In this document: positions 16,969 through 25,736 of the stretch, in pieces
Layout: every line of letters starts with the position of its first letter
Numbering within the stretch: position 1 is the stretch's first letter
Assembly: GCF_035918155.1 (NCBI RefSeq)
Contig: NZ_CP109327.1
Coordinates: 2,046,001-2,110,000, forward strand
From: Streptomyces sp. NBC_01591
GTDB lineage: Bacteria > Actinomycetota > Actinomycetes > Streptomycetales > Streptomycetaceae
Length of the DNA stretch: 64,000 bases
Direction: 5' to 3'
Notes under the pieces: generated by a model
Database searches by the model: none
Told to the model about the DNA's origin: nothing
What the model saw: only the letters and a program-made list of their open reading frames with translations
Position numbers and translations under genes: made by a program

Positions 16969-17976
16969 GTGCGTACCGACATCTTTGCCCGGCTGGACCG
17001 GGAGCCGGAGCCGCCGAAGATAGAGCCACCGCGGATGAGCCGTCACCGCATCGCACTCTTCGGCGGGACGTTGGCGTTCTATCTCGCCATCGTCATTGCC
17101 GTGCTGGTCTCGTCCTGGCTGGTGACCCTGGACTGGAAGGTCATGCTCTTCCGGCCGTACCAGCAGTGGCCGGAAATCCACGCCTTCCTCGACTACTACA
17201 TCGTGCTCGGCCAGCGCGGACCCACCGCCACCATGGTCGCCTGCTGGCTCGGCTGGCGCTCCTGGCGGCAGCACACACTGCGACCGCTGCTGACGCTGGG
17301 CGCGGCGCTGCTGCTGCTCAATGTGACGGTCGGCGCGGTCAAGATCGGCCTGGGGCGCCTCGGCCCGCACTACGCGACCCAGATCGGCTCCGCGGAGCTC
17401 TTCGCCGGCGGCGATATATTCCCCTCCGGCCACACCGCCAACGCGGTCGTGACCTGGGGGATCCTGGCCTACCTGGCCACCACCCCACGAGCCCGGCGCT
17501 ATCTGTCGGCCATGTCGGCGATCGTCTCGCTGGGCGTCGGCCTCACCACCGTCTATCTCGGTACGCACTGGCTCAGCGATGTCCTGCTGGGCTGGGCCGC
17601 GGGGCTGCTGATCATGCTGGGGCTGCCCTGGGCCGAGCCGCTGATCACCCGGGCCGAGGCATGGATCTTCGCCCAGCGCGAGAACCTGCGGGGATTCGGC
17701 CGCCCCGTTCCCTCCGTACCCGTCGCGGCCGGAGGCCCCAGGACCGTGCCGCAGGCGGACGGCGTCGACGCCCCGGCGCTGGAGCCGGTCGTCGCGGCGG
17801 CTGCGGGCGGCACCGGCTCCCGCTCGCGCGCGCACTCGTCGCATCCGGCACATCCGGCGCATCTGGTGCGCTCGGAGCGGACCCCGGTCACCCCGGCCGG
17901 CAGCCGGCGCCCGCCGCACGCCGACCGCACGCCGCGCGGCGGCACGACCCCGGCCCGCCCGGTGACCGGCGGCTGA
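16969..17976 (+). CDS. PAP2 family membrane phosphatase
   Basis: 335 residues with about six hydrophobic helices. The PAP2 active-site motifs are present: KIGLGRLGPHY (motif 1 variant), FPSGHTANAV (motif 2, with the proton-donor His) and YLGTHWLSDVLLG (motif 3, with nucleophile His and Asp). Motif 1 normally reads K-x6-R-P; here the Pro is shifted and reads RLGP. The last 75 residues are a Pro/Ala/Arg/His-rich cytoplasmic tail. These enzymes dephosphorylate lipid phosphates such as undecaprenyl or phosphatidic acid. The GTG at 16969 is tentative because no strong ribosome-binding site is visible; ATG 17035 is the alternative. Confidence 0.85.
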   Translation: MRTDIFARLDREPEPPKIEPPRMSRHRIALFGGTLAFYLAIVIAVLVSSWLVTLDWKVMLFRPYQQWPEIHAFLDYYIVLGQRGPTATMVACWLGWRSWRQHTLRPLLTLGAALLLLNVTVGAVKIGLGRLGPHYATQIGSAELFAGGDIFPSGHTANAVVTWGILAYLATTPRARRYLSAMSAIVSLGVGLTTVYLGTHWLSDVLLGWAAGLLIMLGLPWAEPLITRAEAWIFAQRENLRGFGRPVPSVPVAAGGPRTVPQADGVDAPALEPVVAAAAGGTGSRSRAHSSHPAHPAHLVRSERTPVTPAGSRRPPHADRTPRGGTTPARPVTGG

Positions 17977-18019
17977 GCCCCGGCGATCACGGGGCCGGTA
18001 CGCACAGCCGCCCCCCGGA

Positions 18020-18061
18020 CATGAGTGAAGGCCCCGACCGATGTCGGGGCCTTCACTCATG
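18020..18061. terminator. Bidirectional terminator, 19-bp perfect stem
   Basis: Arms 18020-18038 and 18043-18061 are perfectly complementary around the loop cgat. It lies between the convergent PAP2 and I78 inhibitor genes. Confidence 0.8.
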
Positions 18062-18066
18062 AAGCC

Positions 18067-18282
18067 TCAGCCCAGCCAGCAGCGGGTGACGACGGCGGCG
18101 TCGACCTCGAAGTTGATCCGTCCGCTCCGGAACTCCATGGTGATGATCGCGCCCGGCGGCAGGGATCTGACGGTGGTCCAGCCATGGCTGCGGGCCCGCC
18201 GTTCGGCGGCGTCGGCGGCGAGGCCGACGTACTCACCGGGCGCGTCGTCGGGCTGGACGGGAGGGGTCGGTATGGGTGCCAT
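18067..18282 (-). CDS. Peptidase inhibitor I78 family protein (71 aa)
   Basis: 71 residues. EYVGLAADAAERRARSHGW followed by TTVRSLPPGAIITMEF, SGRINFEVD and VVTRCWLG match the I78 (Aspergillus elastase inhibitor-like) fold as I know it from bacteria. The reactive-site loop would be around LPPGAIIT. No signal peptide is present from the ATG at 18282, so as called it would stay in the cytoplasm, unlike many Gram-negative family members. GAGG lies unusually close to the ATG, so the start is uncertain; upstream in-frame starts would add an Arg/Pro-rich tail. The gene is monocistronic. Confidence 0.8.
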   Translation of the reverse strand: MAPIPTPPVQPDDAPGEYVGLAADAAERRARSHGWTTVRSLPPGAIITMEFRSGRINFEVDAAVVTRCWLG

Positions 18283-18693
18283 ACCCCTCACCGTAGGCGG
18301 CCGCGGGCGGCGACGGAAGCCGGGGCGCCTGCCGCCGGCGGGCATCCCCACGTTCCTTGCCGGTCACACTTGTGTCACAGGATCACGACACGCGCGCCGT
18401 ATGAATCACGCCACCCGAACAGGCGGCCCGGGACCGGACACACAGTAATCACACAGGCCGGAAAACGATCGGACGGAAGGCCCGGAATCGAAGCGGAATA
18501 TCCCGTATCGAGCGGGTGTAATTTCCGTGCCGAATAGCGTGCGTAAATGAGCATGTCGCCGGGAATTCACGCTTCCTTATGGCAGCCTTATCCTTTGGTC
18601 ACAATATTCACACCGAGTGCGGGGACGGTCGTCGACTGCCGCCGGTATAGCGGGCAACCCCGACCGTCCGTATGGCGTTGCCGCAGGCAGCGC
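18283..18693. other. 411-base intergenic region, no gene recognised
   Basis: Lower in GC than its surroundings at 18440-18610. It should contain the promoter of the I78 gene at its left end and the 3' end of the WYL regulator transcript at its right end. A 9-base inverted repeat (ggacggtcg near 18623 and cgaccgtcc near 18661) could be a weak terminator. No RNA gene or codon-biased frame could be supported. Confidence 0.35.
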
Positions 18694-19653
18694 TCAGTCC
18701 AGGGCCCTGGAGAGCCGGTCCCTGGCCACCCTGATCGCGTCCTTGAGCGCCAGTGGTTCGACGACCTCGAAGTCGAACCCCAGCATCATCACGTGGATGA
18801 CCAGCACATCGACACCGGCCGCCCCGGTGCGCAGCAGACAGGTGTCGGCGTCGACCGCTTCCAGCACCCCTGCCGAAGGCGAGATCCGCTCGGCCGCGCG
18901 CTCGATCCCCGCCTTCAGCCGGATCACCGCCCGCGTCGGGTACACGGCCGTGGAGATCCCCTTCGAGACGTAGGCGGCCAGATCCTCGGCAGGCGGGTCA
19001 CGGGGGACGAACCTCGGGCCGTGCGGCGGCGTGGGGGTGATCCGGTCCGCCCGGAACGTACGCCAGTCCGCGCGGTCCAGGTCCCAGGCGACGAGATACC
19101 AGCGGCGCTCGGTGCACACCAGCCGGTGCGGTTCGACGGTCCGCCGCGAGACGGAGCCGGAGTGGTCCCGGTACTCGAAGCGCAGCCGCTCACCGTCCCG
19201 GCAGGCCCCCGCGAGTTCGGTCAGTACACCCGCGTCGGCGACCGACGCGCCAGGGCCGCGGAACAACGGCACGGTGAAGGTGTTCAGCGCGTTCACCCGG
19301 CGCCGGAGCCGGTCCGGCAGCACCTGTTCGAGCTTGGTCAGGGCGCGTACGGAGGTCTCGCCGATGCCCTCGACACCGTTGCCCGCCGCGGTGCGCAGGC
19401 CGACGGCGACGGCGACGGCCTCCTCGTCGTCCAGGAGCAGTGGCGGCAGCTGGGCACCGGCGCCCAGCTGGTACCCGCCGCCGGTGCCGGGGCTGGCGTT
19501 GACCGGGTAGCCCAGTTCGCGCAGCTTGTCGACGTCACGCCGGACGGTTCGCGGGGTGACCCCGAGCCGGTCGGCGAGATCGGCGCCGGACCAGTCGCGG
19601 TGTGCCTGGAGCAGTGAGAGCAGACGCAGCAGTCGTGCCGAGGTCTCCAACAT
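18694..19653 (-). CDS. HTH-WYL domain transcriptional regulator
   Basis: 319 residues. An N-terminal winged helix (TSARLLRLLSLLQAHRDWSG, DRLGVTPRTVRRDVDKLRELG; residues 3-55) is followed by a WYL domain with RRTVEPHRLVCTERRWYLVAWD (about residues 168-189) and a C-terminal WCX-like extension. This is the PafC/DeoR-like class, in which WYL domains sense ligands or single-stranded nucleic acid. No palindromic operator was noticed nearby. The gene stands alone on its strand, 57 bases after the 283-aa protein's stop. The regulated target is unknown. Confidence 0.9.
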   Translation of the reverse strand: MLETSARLLRLLSLLQAHRDWSGADLADRLGVTPRTVRRDVDKLRELGYPVNASPGTGGGYQLGAGAQLPPLLLDDEEAVAVAVGLRTAAGNGVEGIGETSVRALTKLEQVLPDRLRRRVNALNTFTVPLFRGPGASVADAGVLTELAGACRDGERLRFEYRDHSGSVSRRTVEPHRLVCTERRWYLVAWDLDRADWRTFRADRITPTPPHGPRFVPRDPPAEDLAAYVSKGISTAVYPTRAVIRLKAGIERAAERISPSAGVLEAVDADTCLLRTGAAGVDVLVIHVMMLGFDFEVVEPLALKDAIRVARDRLSRALD

Positions 19654-19710
19654 GGGGCGAGTCTGTCAGGGGTTGCGGACAGCCCGAGTCCGCAATCCCC
19701 GGGGCAGCCG

Positions 19711-20562
19711 TCAGGACGCGGGCGCCGGTTCCGGTTCGAGCCGTACGCAGAGGTCGTTGTCGGTGGAGTAGCAAGGGGTGGCCCGGCCGCCCTCCCCGGT
19801 ACTGAGGCCCGGGTAGACGAAGATCTTCTTGCGGTCCCAGACATCGTCGAGGATGCGGGAGATCCGTACGCCGCCGGCCGGCTCGCCCTCCGCCGTCCCG
19901 GGGATCAGCCAGAGCGTCCACAGCTGCTGCGCGGTGACGGCCCCGGCGGCCAGCCGGTCCAGGGGAAGCGTGAAGGCGAAGGTTCCTTCCTCCCCGGTGA
20001 CCGGCACCCGCAGGACCCGGCCGTCGGCGCCGGGCAGTCGTGCCTCGACCCGGGCATCGGTGCCGAGGCCGGTCCCGTACAGCGTGCCCTCGACGGTCAT
20101 CCCGCCCCCGTCGAAGGTCACCGGTCCGGCCTCGGCGTGCGGTGCGCGGAGCCAGCAGCGCACGGCGAGCCGGCCGTCGAGGGTCGGGTACGGGATGCGG
20201 ACCGCGATCCGCCCGTTCCCCGGTGTGCGGTCGACGAGCAGCCGCAGGTCCCTGATCCCGGGCTCGACGGCCACCGCCCCGTCGTCGTCCGCGCACGGCT
20301 CCCGCAGATGGACGTCCCAGCGGCCCTCGGCGGGTTCCATGGATCCCGGCAGGACCGCCCGCAGCCGGCCGTCGCGCAGCGGGCTCAACGACAGCCGTAC
20401 GGTGCTGCCGTCGCCGTTGCCCTTGGCGCCGCGCAGCCGGAGAAGCAGTTCGGGCGCCTCCTCGTCCTCGCGGCGGCCGAGGTCGAGATCGAAGGTGATC
20501 CCGCCGTCGGGTCCCACGGTGCAGTCGGCCCGTGGTGTCCTTCGCCCTGCGGTGACGGTCAT
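19711..20562 (-). CDS. Unknown beta-rich protein coupled to a glycosyltransferase
   Basis: 283 residues, no signal peptide or helix long enough to span a membrane. Repeated short strands, such as VRLSLSPLRDGRLRAVLPGS and VTGEEGTFAFTLPLDRL, suggest an all-beta protein with two or three similar domains. The ATG at 20562 overlaps the stop of the upstream glycosyltransferase gene by 4 bases (ATGA), so they are translated together. I do not recognise a catalytic motif. Proteins of this look are found next to glycosyltransferases in streptomycetes, and some are loosely called transferases. A role as carbohydrate-binding partner is a guess. Confidence 0.8.
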   Translation of the reverse strand: MTVTAGRRTPRADCTVGPDGGITFDLDLGRREDEEAPELLLRLRGAKGNGDGSTVRLSLSPLRDGRLRAVLPGSMEPAEGRWDVHLREPCADDDGAVAVEPGIRDLRLLVDRTPGNGRIAVRIPYPTLDGRLAVRCWLRAPHAEAGPVTFDGGGMTVEGTLYGTGLGTDARVEARLPGADGRVLRVPVTGEEGTFAFTLPLDRLAAGAVTAQQLWTLWLIPGTAEGEPAGGVRISRILDDVWDRKKIFVYPGLSTGEGGRATPCYSTDNDLCVRLEPEPAPAS

Positions 20563-21842
20563 GTGGTCTTCCCCTTGCGGATCACGGCGGCTGCCTTGTA
20601 GCGCAGGGCGTACGCCCCGTCCAGCACGGTGCCCCGGGCGCGGTGCAGTGTGGTGCCCACCGCGCCGTGCGAGCGGTCGCGCGGGCCCCGCGAGGCGAGT
20701 TCGGTGAAGAGCCGTTCATGGCGTTCGGCGATCCGCGACGGGTCGAACCGCTGCGACGCGGCCAGCGCGGCGCGTCCCGCGCGGTGCCGTGCCTCGTCGT
20801 CGTCGATCAGACCGAGCAGGGCGTCGGCCACCGCCGCCGAGTCACCGACGGGCACCAGCCGTCCGTCGGTGCCGTCGTCGATGATCTCGCGGGGGCCGTG
20901 CGGGCAGTCGGTGGCGACGACCGGCAGGCCGCAGCGCATCGCCTCGACGATGGTCATGCCGAAGGACTCGCGGTCCGAAGTGACCGCGGCGATCGACCCC
21001 TTGGGCCACTCGGCCTCCAGCGGATTGACCGATCCCATCAGGAACACGTGGTTGTGCAGCCCGAGTTGGCCGATGAGCGTGAGCAGCGCCTCCCGTTCGT
21101 TCCCGGTCGCGTCGCCGCCGCCGTAGATGCGCAGCCGCCAGTCCGGGCGGACCGCGACCACGTCGGCGAACGCCCGGACGAGCAGGTCGTACCGCTTGAC
21201 CTTGTGCAGCCGGCCTGCGGCGATCACCCACTTGCGGTCGCCGTCGGCGGAGGCGACCGTCGGCTCGGGCACGCTGTTGGGAATGGCCTCGATCCGTACG
21301 CCGGGCAGCTTGAACCCGGCCCGGTAGGCCTGCGCGTCGGCCTCGGTGACGGTGGTGATCGCGTCGAGCAGGGCGTAGCGGTGCTCGATCTCGCGGCGGA
21401 GCCGGTAGCCGTGGCTGTCGAGGGTGAGGTGCTCCTGCCCGATCCGGACCGGGCCGCGGCGGGCCTGCCTGCTGATGTGCACGTTGAGCCCCGGCCGGGT
21501 TCCGACCACGACGTCCGCCTCCAGGGACCGCAGATGGTCCGCCACCCGTGCGTCGGTCAGCCTGCTGTACTGCCGGTACCTGCTGTCGCCGCGCGGGAAC
21601 ACGGCCGCGGGCCGGGCGTAGTCGGCGGCGTCGCCGTCGTACGTCGGGCTCTTCTTCCGCAGATCGACGAGGTGGCTCATGCGCACACCTTCGGGGGCGC
21701 CCAGCGCGGGAACGTCGCGGTGCCGGAAGACCGACACGATCTCGACGTCATGGTGGCCGGCCAGCTCCCCGGCGAGATTGAACGTCGTGCGGATCGTGCC
21801 CCCGACTCCATAGGCATTGTGGAGCAGGAAAGAAATGTGCAT
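20559..21842 (-). CDS. Glycosyltransferase family 4 protein
   Basis: 427 residues, GT-B fold. The N-terminal HISFLLHNAYGVGGTIRTTF is the acceptor-side Rossmann domain with the glycine-rich loop. The donor side has WVIAAGRLHKVKRYDLLV (residues near 215), VTSDRESFGMTIVEAMRCGLPVVATD and the E-x7-E motif within ESFGMTIVEAM. It is a retaining transferase, probably acting on a cell-surface or teichoic-type polymer; the related TagE-like proteins are poly-glycerolphosphate glucosyltransferases. The ATG at 21842 is preceded by GGGAGA 11 bases upstream. It forms a two-gene operon with the 283-residue protein. Confidence 0.9.
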   Translation of the reverse strand: MHISFLLHNAYGVGGTIRTTFNLAGELAGHHDVEIVSVFRHRDVPALGAPEGVRMSHLVDLRKKSPTYDGDAADYARPAAVFPRGDSRYRQYSRLTDARVADHLRSLEADVVVGTRPGLNVHISRQARRGPVRIGQEHLTLDSHGYRLRREIEHRYALLDAITTVTEADAQAYRAGFKLPGVRIEAIPNSVPEPTVASADGDRKWVIAAGRLHKVKRYDLLVRAFADVVAVRPDWRLRIYGGGDATGNEREALLTLIGQLGLHNHVFLMGSVNPLEAEWPKGSIAAVTSDRESFGMTIVEAMRCGLPVVATDCPHGPREIIDDGTDGRLVPVGDSAAVADALLGLIDDDEARHRAGRAALAASQRFDPSRIAERHERLFTELASRGPRDRSHGAVGTTLHRARGTVLDGAYALRYKAAAVIRKGKTT

Positions 21843-22199
21843 GAAACGCCATATCTCCCGGTTCGGCTGATCAGCGGCAGGCTGCACTTGCCATGACGGC
21901 ACAGGCCGGTCGACGGTTCACTCCGAGTAGGGGCGAATTTCAGTCAGCCGTAAACTCGCCCGCTTTCCCGCTTTGTCGACGTATCGGCGCACCGGCCCAC
22001 GATCGAGTCGACCACATCACACCCCGCCAGATCGGAACAAATGGGTACCAACCAGTCTCCAGGACCCTGGGATTCACCCTCTGAGCCGGTTGGTTCGATT
22101 ACGTTCCCTTTCTCGCGTGACCCCGGCCGCGGCTCGCCCGTTGTCATTTCCATGAGCCGGGAACCGCCCGGCACACGTACCGAGTTCGAGGAGCCACCC
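21843..22199. promoter_or_regulatory. 357-base divergent region, glycosyltransferase / unknown gene
   Basis: Must carry promoters for both divergent genes. The GAGGAG at 22188-22193 fixes the start of the plus-strand gene. No palindrome or leader peptide could be supported, and the frame running through it from 22041 lacks coding bias before 22200. Confidence 0.4.
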
Positions 22200-22988
22200 G
22201 TGCCGCGCATGCTCGATGTCAGCGAGGACGTACGCGCCGAGATCGGCGACGCCGAAGCCGACCGGCTGCTCGTCGGCGACAACGCCCCGGGCAGTTACGA
22301 CTGCACTTCCTGCCGCACCCCCGGCGACTCCGAGCAGGAACGCACCAGCACGGTGCTCTTCGTCGGCGACGAGACCGCCGTCCTCGCCTTCGCCCACGCG
22401 ACGTGCATCCCCTCGCAGGTCGTCCAGGTCGCCGAGGAGCAGCTGCAGGGCGCCGTACGCAGCATCACCGGCGACGACGGCTCCGGCACCGACGCGGGCC
22501 AACCGCAGACCGAACAGGCCGTCCTCGGGATCACCAGCGGCCTCGTCCTGATCAACGACGAGCTCCACCCGGCCCTCGTCGTCGAGCCGACCGGTGCGAT
22601 CGCCCGTCCGGGCACGGACGGCAGCCGGGGCGACGAGTTCCTCCAGCTGCTGCTGGAGCAGGGCTTCCACCCGGTCCGCCGGATGGACCAGGTGCCCACC
22701 GTGCTGCACGGCTGGTCGATCCTGCTCGCCGTGGGCCAGCTGCACGCCGTGCTCCAGCCGGGCACCGGCGGCGGCGCACCGGTCGCCTGGTGGCAGGCGC
22801 ACGCACCGCTCCAGGTCACCGAGGGCTGGCGGACCGCGGCCAACAAGTCGCAGACCGTCCTCGTCTTCGCCGCCCCGGCCGGGTCGATCGGCCAGCAGCC
22901 CCGCGAGGACCTGCTGCGCGACGCCCTGGACAAGGCCGCCGCCGAAGGGCTCCTGGTCGCCGCCGCGATGCCGCTGGCCGGTACCTGA
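22200..22988 (+). CDS. Conserved Streptomyces protein of unknown function
   Basis: 262 residues, soluble, acidic. It opens MPRMLDVSEDVRAEIGDAEADRL and contains SYDCTSCRTPGD, a CxxC pair (about residues 35-38), then VLFVGDETAVLAFAHATCIPSQVV. The GTG at 22200 has GAGGAG 6 bases upstream, far better than the ATG at 22152. The C-terminal half (WSILLAVGQLHAVLQPG, EGWRTAANKSQTVLVFAAP) looks like a mixed alpha/beta domain. I remember homologues only as hypothetical proteins. The neighbouring downstream frame begins soon after, possibly in the same transcript. Confidence 0.8.
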   Translation: MPRMLDVSEDVRAEIGDAEADRLLVGDNAPGSYDCTSCRTPGDSEQERTSTVLFVGDETAVLAFAHATCIPSQVVQVAEEQLQGAVRSITGDDGSGTDAGQPQTEQAVLGITSGLVLINDELHPALVVEPTGAIARPGTDGSRGDEFLQLLLEQGFHPVRRMDQVPTVLHGWSILLAVGQLHAVLQPGTGGGAPVAWWQAHAPLQVTEGWRTAANKSQTVLVFAAPAGSIGQQPREDLLRDALDKAAAEGLLVAAAMPLAGT

Positions 22989-23125
22989 TCATGGCCGCCG
23001 GCGCCTCGCACCAGCGGCGAACAGCTATTTCTCCGCCGCGCCCGCATCCGACTGACACCGGTGTCGTTGGCACATACGTGCACTCATACGACTCCTCCCA
23101 CCAGCGCCCGAGCCCGATCCCTGCC

Positions 23126-23473
23126 ATGCGCCCCTCGCAGGACCCATCGGGCGGTCAGTCCCACACCCCGATCTACGACGCGCTGTACTCCGAGTACCGC
23201 CGTTCGTTCCGGGCGCTGCCGGGTGATCGGAGCGGCGAGGAGAATCTCGGCTTCATGGCCTTCGGCACCGGGCTCTCCGGCAGCCGCCTCCCGCTGAGCG
23301 GCCACTCCGGCCACTCCGGTTTCTCCACCGGTCTCGCCGTGACCGGCGGGGCCACCGGACACAACAGCGGCACCGGCACGCACACCGGCGGACTCGGTTC
23401 CTGGCAGCGGGTGGGCCGGCACTCCGGGCGCACCCAGCCGGCGGCCCTGCCCCCGGGTACGCGAGGGGCCTGA
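23126..23473 (+). CDS. Small Gly/His/Ser-rich protein, unknown
   Basis: 115 residues from ATG 23126. The conserved-looking part is TPIYDALYSEYRRSFRALPGDRSGEENLGFMAF; after it comes a low-complexity Gly/Ser/Thr/His run (GHSGHSGFSTGLAVTGG). The same frame is open from ATG 22991, but codons in 23025-23090 (aca gct att tct) lack the high-GC third base, so the shorter form is preferred. No ribosome-binding site is evident. Function unknown; the IYDxLYxEYRR-type motif may mark a small family of streptomycete proteins. Confidence 0.6.
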   Translation: MRPSQDPSGGQSHTPIYDALYSEYRRSFRALPGDRSGEENLGFMAFGTGLSGSRLPLSGHSGHSGFSTGLAVTGGATGHNSGTGTHTGGLGSWQRVGRHSGRTQPAALPPGTRGA

Positions 23474-23474
23474 G

Positions 23475-23532
23475 CGTACGACTGAGCCCCGGACCGTCTC
23501 GGATGCGAGACGGTCCGGGGCTCAGTCGTACG
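23475..23532. terminator. Bidirectional terminator, 26-bp perfect stem
   Basis: Arms 23475-23500 and 23507-23532 are perfectly complementary, with loop ggatgc. It separates the small plus-strand gene from the convergent der gene and is the longest perfect stem seen in the window. Confidence 0.85.
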
Positions 23533-23542
23533 ACCGTGCGTG

Positions 23543-25012
23543 CTACTTGTTGCGGCCGCGCTTCTCGCGGACCCGCACCGAGATGTGGATCGGGGTGCCC
23601 TCGAAGCCGAACTCCTCACGCAGCCGGCGCTCGACGAACCGTCGGTAGCCGTGCTCCAGGAAGCCCGAGGCGAACAGCACGAAGCGCGGCGGCTTGGTGC
23701 CGGCCTGGGTGCCGAAGAGGATCCGGGGCTGCTTGCCACCGCGGACGGGGTGCGGGTGGGAGGCGACGATCTCGCCGAGGAAGGCGTTCAGCCGGCCGGT
23801 GGGGACGCGGGTCTCCCAGCTGGCGAGGGCGGTCTCGATCGCCGGGACAAGCTTCTCCATGTGCCGGCCGGTGACGGCCGAGACGTTGACCCGCGGTGCC
23901 CACGCGATCTGCGCGAGCTCCGTCTCGATCTCGCGCTCCAGGTAGTAGCGGCGCTCCTCGTCGAGCGTGTCCCACTTGTTGTACGCGATGACCAGGGCCC
24001 GCCCGGCGTCCACGGCCATGGTGATGATGCGCTGGTCCTGGACGCTGATGGACTCGCCCGCGTCGATCAGGACGACGGCGACCTCGGCCTTCTCCACGGC
24101 GGCGGCGGTACGCAGCGAGGCGTAGTAGTCCGCACCTTCCTGGAGGTGGACGCGGCGGCGGATGCCGGCCGTGTCGATGAACTTCCAGGTGATGCCGCCG
24201 AGCTCGATCAACTCGTCGACCGGGTCGCGGGTGGTGCCGGCGAGCTCGTTGACGACCACGCGGTCCTCGTTCGCCACCTTGTTCAGCAGCGAGGACTTGC
24301 CGACGTTCGGACGGCCGATGAGCGCGATCCGGCGGGGGCCGCCGATCGCGGTGCCGAAACGCTGCGCCGGGGCCTCGGGGAGCGCTTCGAGCACGGCGTC
24401 GAGCAGGTCGCCGGTGCCACGGCCGTGCAGTGAGGAGACCGGGTGCGGCTCGCCGAGACCCAGCGACCACAGCGCGGTGGCGTCCGCCTCGCCGCTCTGT
24501 CCGTCGACCTTGTTGGCGCACAGCACGACGGGCTTGCCGGCCCGGCGCAGCAGCTTGACGACGGCCTCGTCGGTGTCGGTCGCGCCGACGGTCGAGTCGA
24601 CCACGAAGACGACGGCGTCGGACGCCTCGATCGCGTACTCGGCCTGGGCGGCGACGGAGGCGTCGATGCCCAGCACGTCCTGCTCCCAGCCGCCGGTGTC
24701 GACGACCTTGAAGCGGCGGCCCGCCCACTCGGCCTCGTAGGTGACGCGGTCGCGCGTGACGCCGGGCTTGTCCTCGACGACGGCCTCGCGGCGGCCGATG
24801 ATCCGGTTCACCAGCGTCGACTTGCCGACGTTGGGGCGGCCGACGACGGCGAGCACGGGCAGCGGTCCGTGACCGGCCTCGTCGATGGCACCCTCGACCT
24901 CTTCGAGGTCGAAGCCCTCCTCCGCGGCGAGCTCCATGAACTCCGCGTACTCGGCGTCGCCAAGTGCTCCGTGCTCGTGGTCCGAGCCGTCGGAGTGAAT
25001 CTGGTCGTTCAT
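23543..25012 (-). CDS. der: Ribosome-assembly GTPase Der (EngA)
   Basis: 489 residues. Two tandem GTPase domains are visible, each with GRPNVGKS (first at residues 58-65, second near 230), plus DTGGWE/DTAGI G3 motifs and NKVDG/NKWD G4 motifs, and a C-terminal KH-like domain ending in [11 protein letters not shown]. Der acts in 50S subunit assembly and is essential in most bacteria. A 50-residue acidic extension precedes the first domain, as in other actinomycetes. The ATG at 25012 has GAGGAA 10 bases upstream. The plsC-cmk pair lies upstream on the same strand, an order conserved in actinobacteria. Confidence 0.97.
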   Translation of the reverse strand: MNDQIHSDGSDHEHGALGDAEYAEFMELAAEEGFDLEEVEGAIDEAGHGPLPVLAVVGRPNVGKSTLVNRIIGRREAVVEDKPGVTRDRVTYEAEWAGRRFKVVDTGGWEQDVLGIDASVAAQAEYAIEASDAVVFVVDSTVGATDTDEAVVKLLRRAGKPVVLCANKVDGQSGEADATALWSLGLGEPHPVSSLHGRGTGDLLDAVLEALPEAPAQRFGTAIGGPRRIALIGRPNVGKSSLLNKVANEDRVVVNELAGTTRDPVDELIELGGITWKFIDTAGIRRRVHLQEGADYYASLRTAAAVEKAEVAVVLIDAGESISVQDQRIITMAVDAGRALVIAYNKWDTLDEERRYYLEREIETELAQIAWAPRVNVSAVTGRHMEKLVPAIETALASWETRVPTGRLNAFLGEIVASHPHPVRGGKQPRILFGTQAGTKPPRFVLFASGFLEHGYRRFVERRLREEFGFEGTPIHISVRVREKRGRNK

Positions 25013-25079
25013 GAAGTCCGTTCCTCTTTGCATCATCATCGATGGGCCACGAACACGCGGCCCACTACTCAAGTCTTAC

Positions 25080-25736
25080 CTAGCGCCCGGTGAAACGCCT
25101 GGCCTCGTCCAGATGGGCGCTCAGCCGCGCCTGGATCCGTACCGTCGCCTCGTCCAGCGCCTTGCGCGTACGACGCCCGCTCCCGTCGCCCGCCTCGAAG
25201 GCATCGCCGAAGACGACGTCCACCCGGCTGCGCAACGGCGGCAGTGTCGATATCAACCGTCCGCGACGCTCGGTGCTTCCCAGGACGGCCACGGGCACGA
25301 TCGGCGCCCCGCTGCGTACCGCGAAGTACGCGAGCCCGGCACGCAGGGAGGCGAAGTCGCCCTCGCCCCTGGTGCCCTCGGGAAAGATCCCGAGCGCCCC
25401 GCCGTTCTCCAGCACGCCGAGGGCGTCGGTGATGGCGGTGCGGTCGACGGTCGTACGGTCCACCTTCAGCTGACCGATTCCGCGCAGGAACGGGTCGAGC
25501 GGGCCGACGAACGCTTCCTTCTTGATCAGGAAGTGGACGGGCCGGGGCGCGGTGCCCATCAGCATCGGACCGTCGATGTTGTGCGAGTGGTTCACCGCGA
25601 GTATGACGGGTCCGTAGGCGGGAACCCGCCATACACCGAGGACGCGGGGCTTCCACAGCCCGTACATCAGCCCGATGCCGATCCCGCGCCCGACCGCCGC
25701 ACCGCGCGGCGAGGGCGTGCCCGTGGCCTGGGTCAC
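25080..25736 (-). CDS. plsC: 1-acylglycerol-3-phosphate acyltransferase family protein
   Basis: 218 residues. The acyltransferase motifs NHSHNID (residues 49-55, NHx4D) and FPEGTR (118-123) are intact. The family transfers an acyl chain to lysophosphatidic acid in phospholipid synthesis. The GTG at 25736 overlaps the cmk stop (GTGA), so the two are coupled; an upstream frame reaching 25775 was rejected for overlap. Streptomycetes have several plsC paralogues, so its exact acceptor is uncertain. Confidence 0.9.
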   Translation of the reverse strand: MTQATGTPSPRGAAVGRGIGIGLMYGLWKPRVLGVWRVPAYGPVILAVNHSHNIDGPMLMGTAPRPVHFLIKKEAFVGPLDPFLRGIGQLKVDRTTVDRTAITDALGVLENGGALGIFPEGTRGEGDFASLRAGLAYFAVRSGAPIVPVAVLGSTERRGRLISTLPPLRSRVDVVFGDAFEAGDGSGRRTRKALDEATVRIQARLSAHLDEARRFTGR

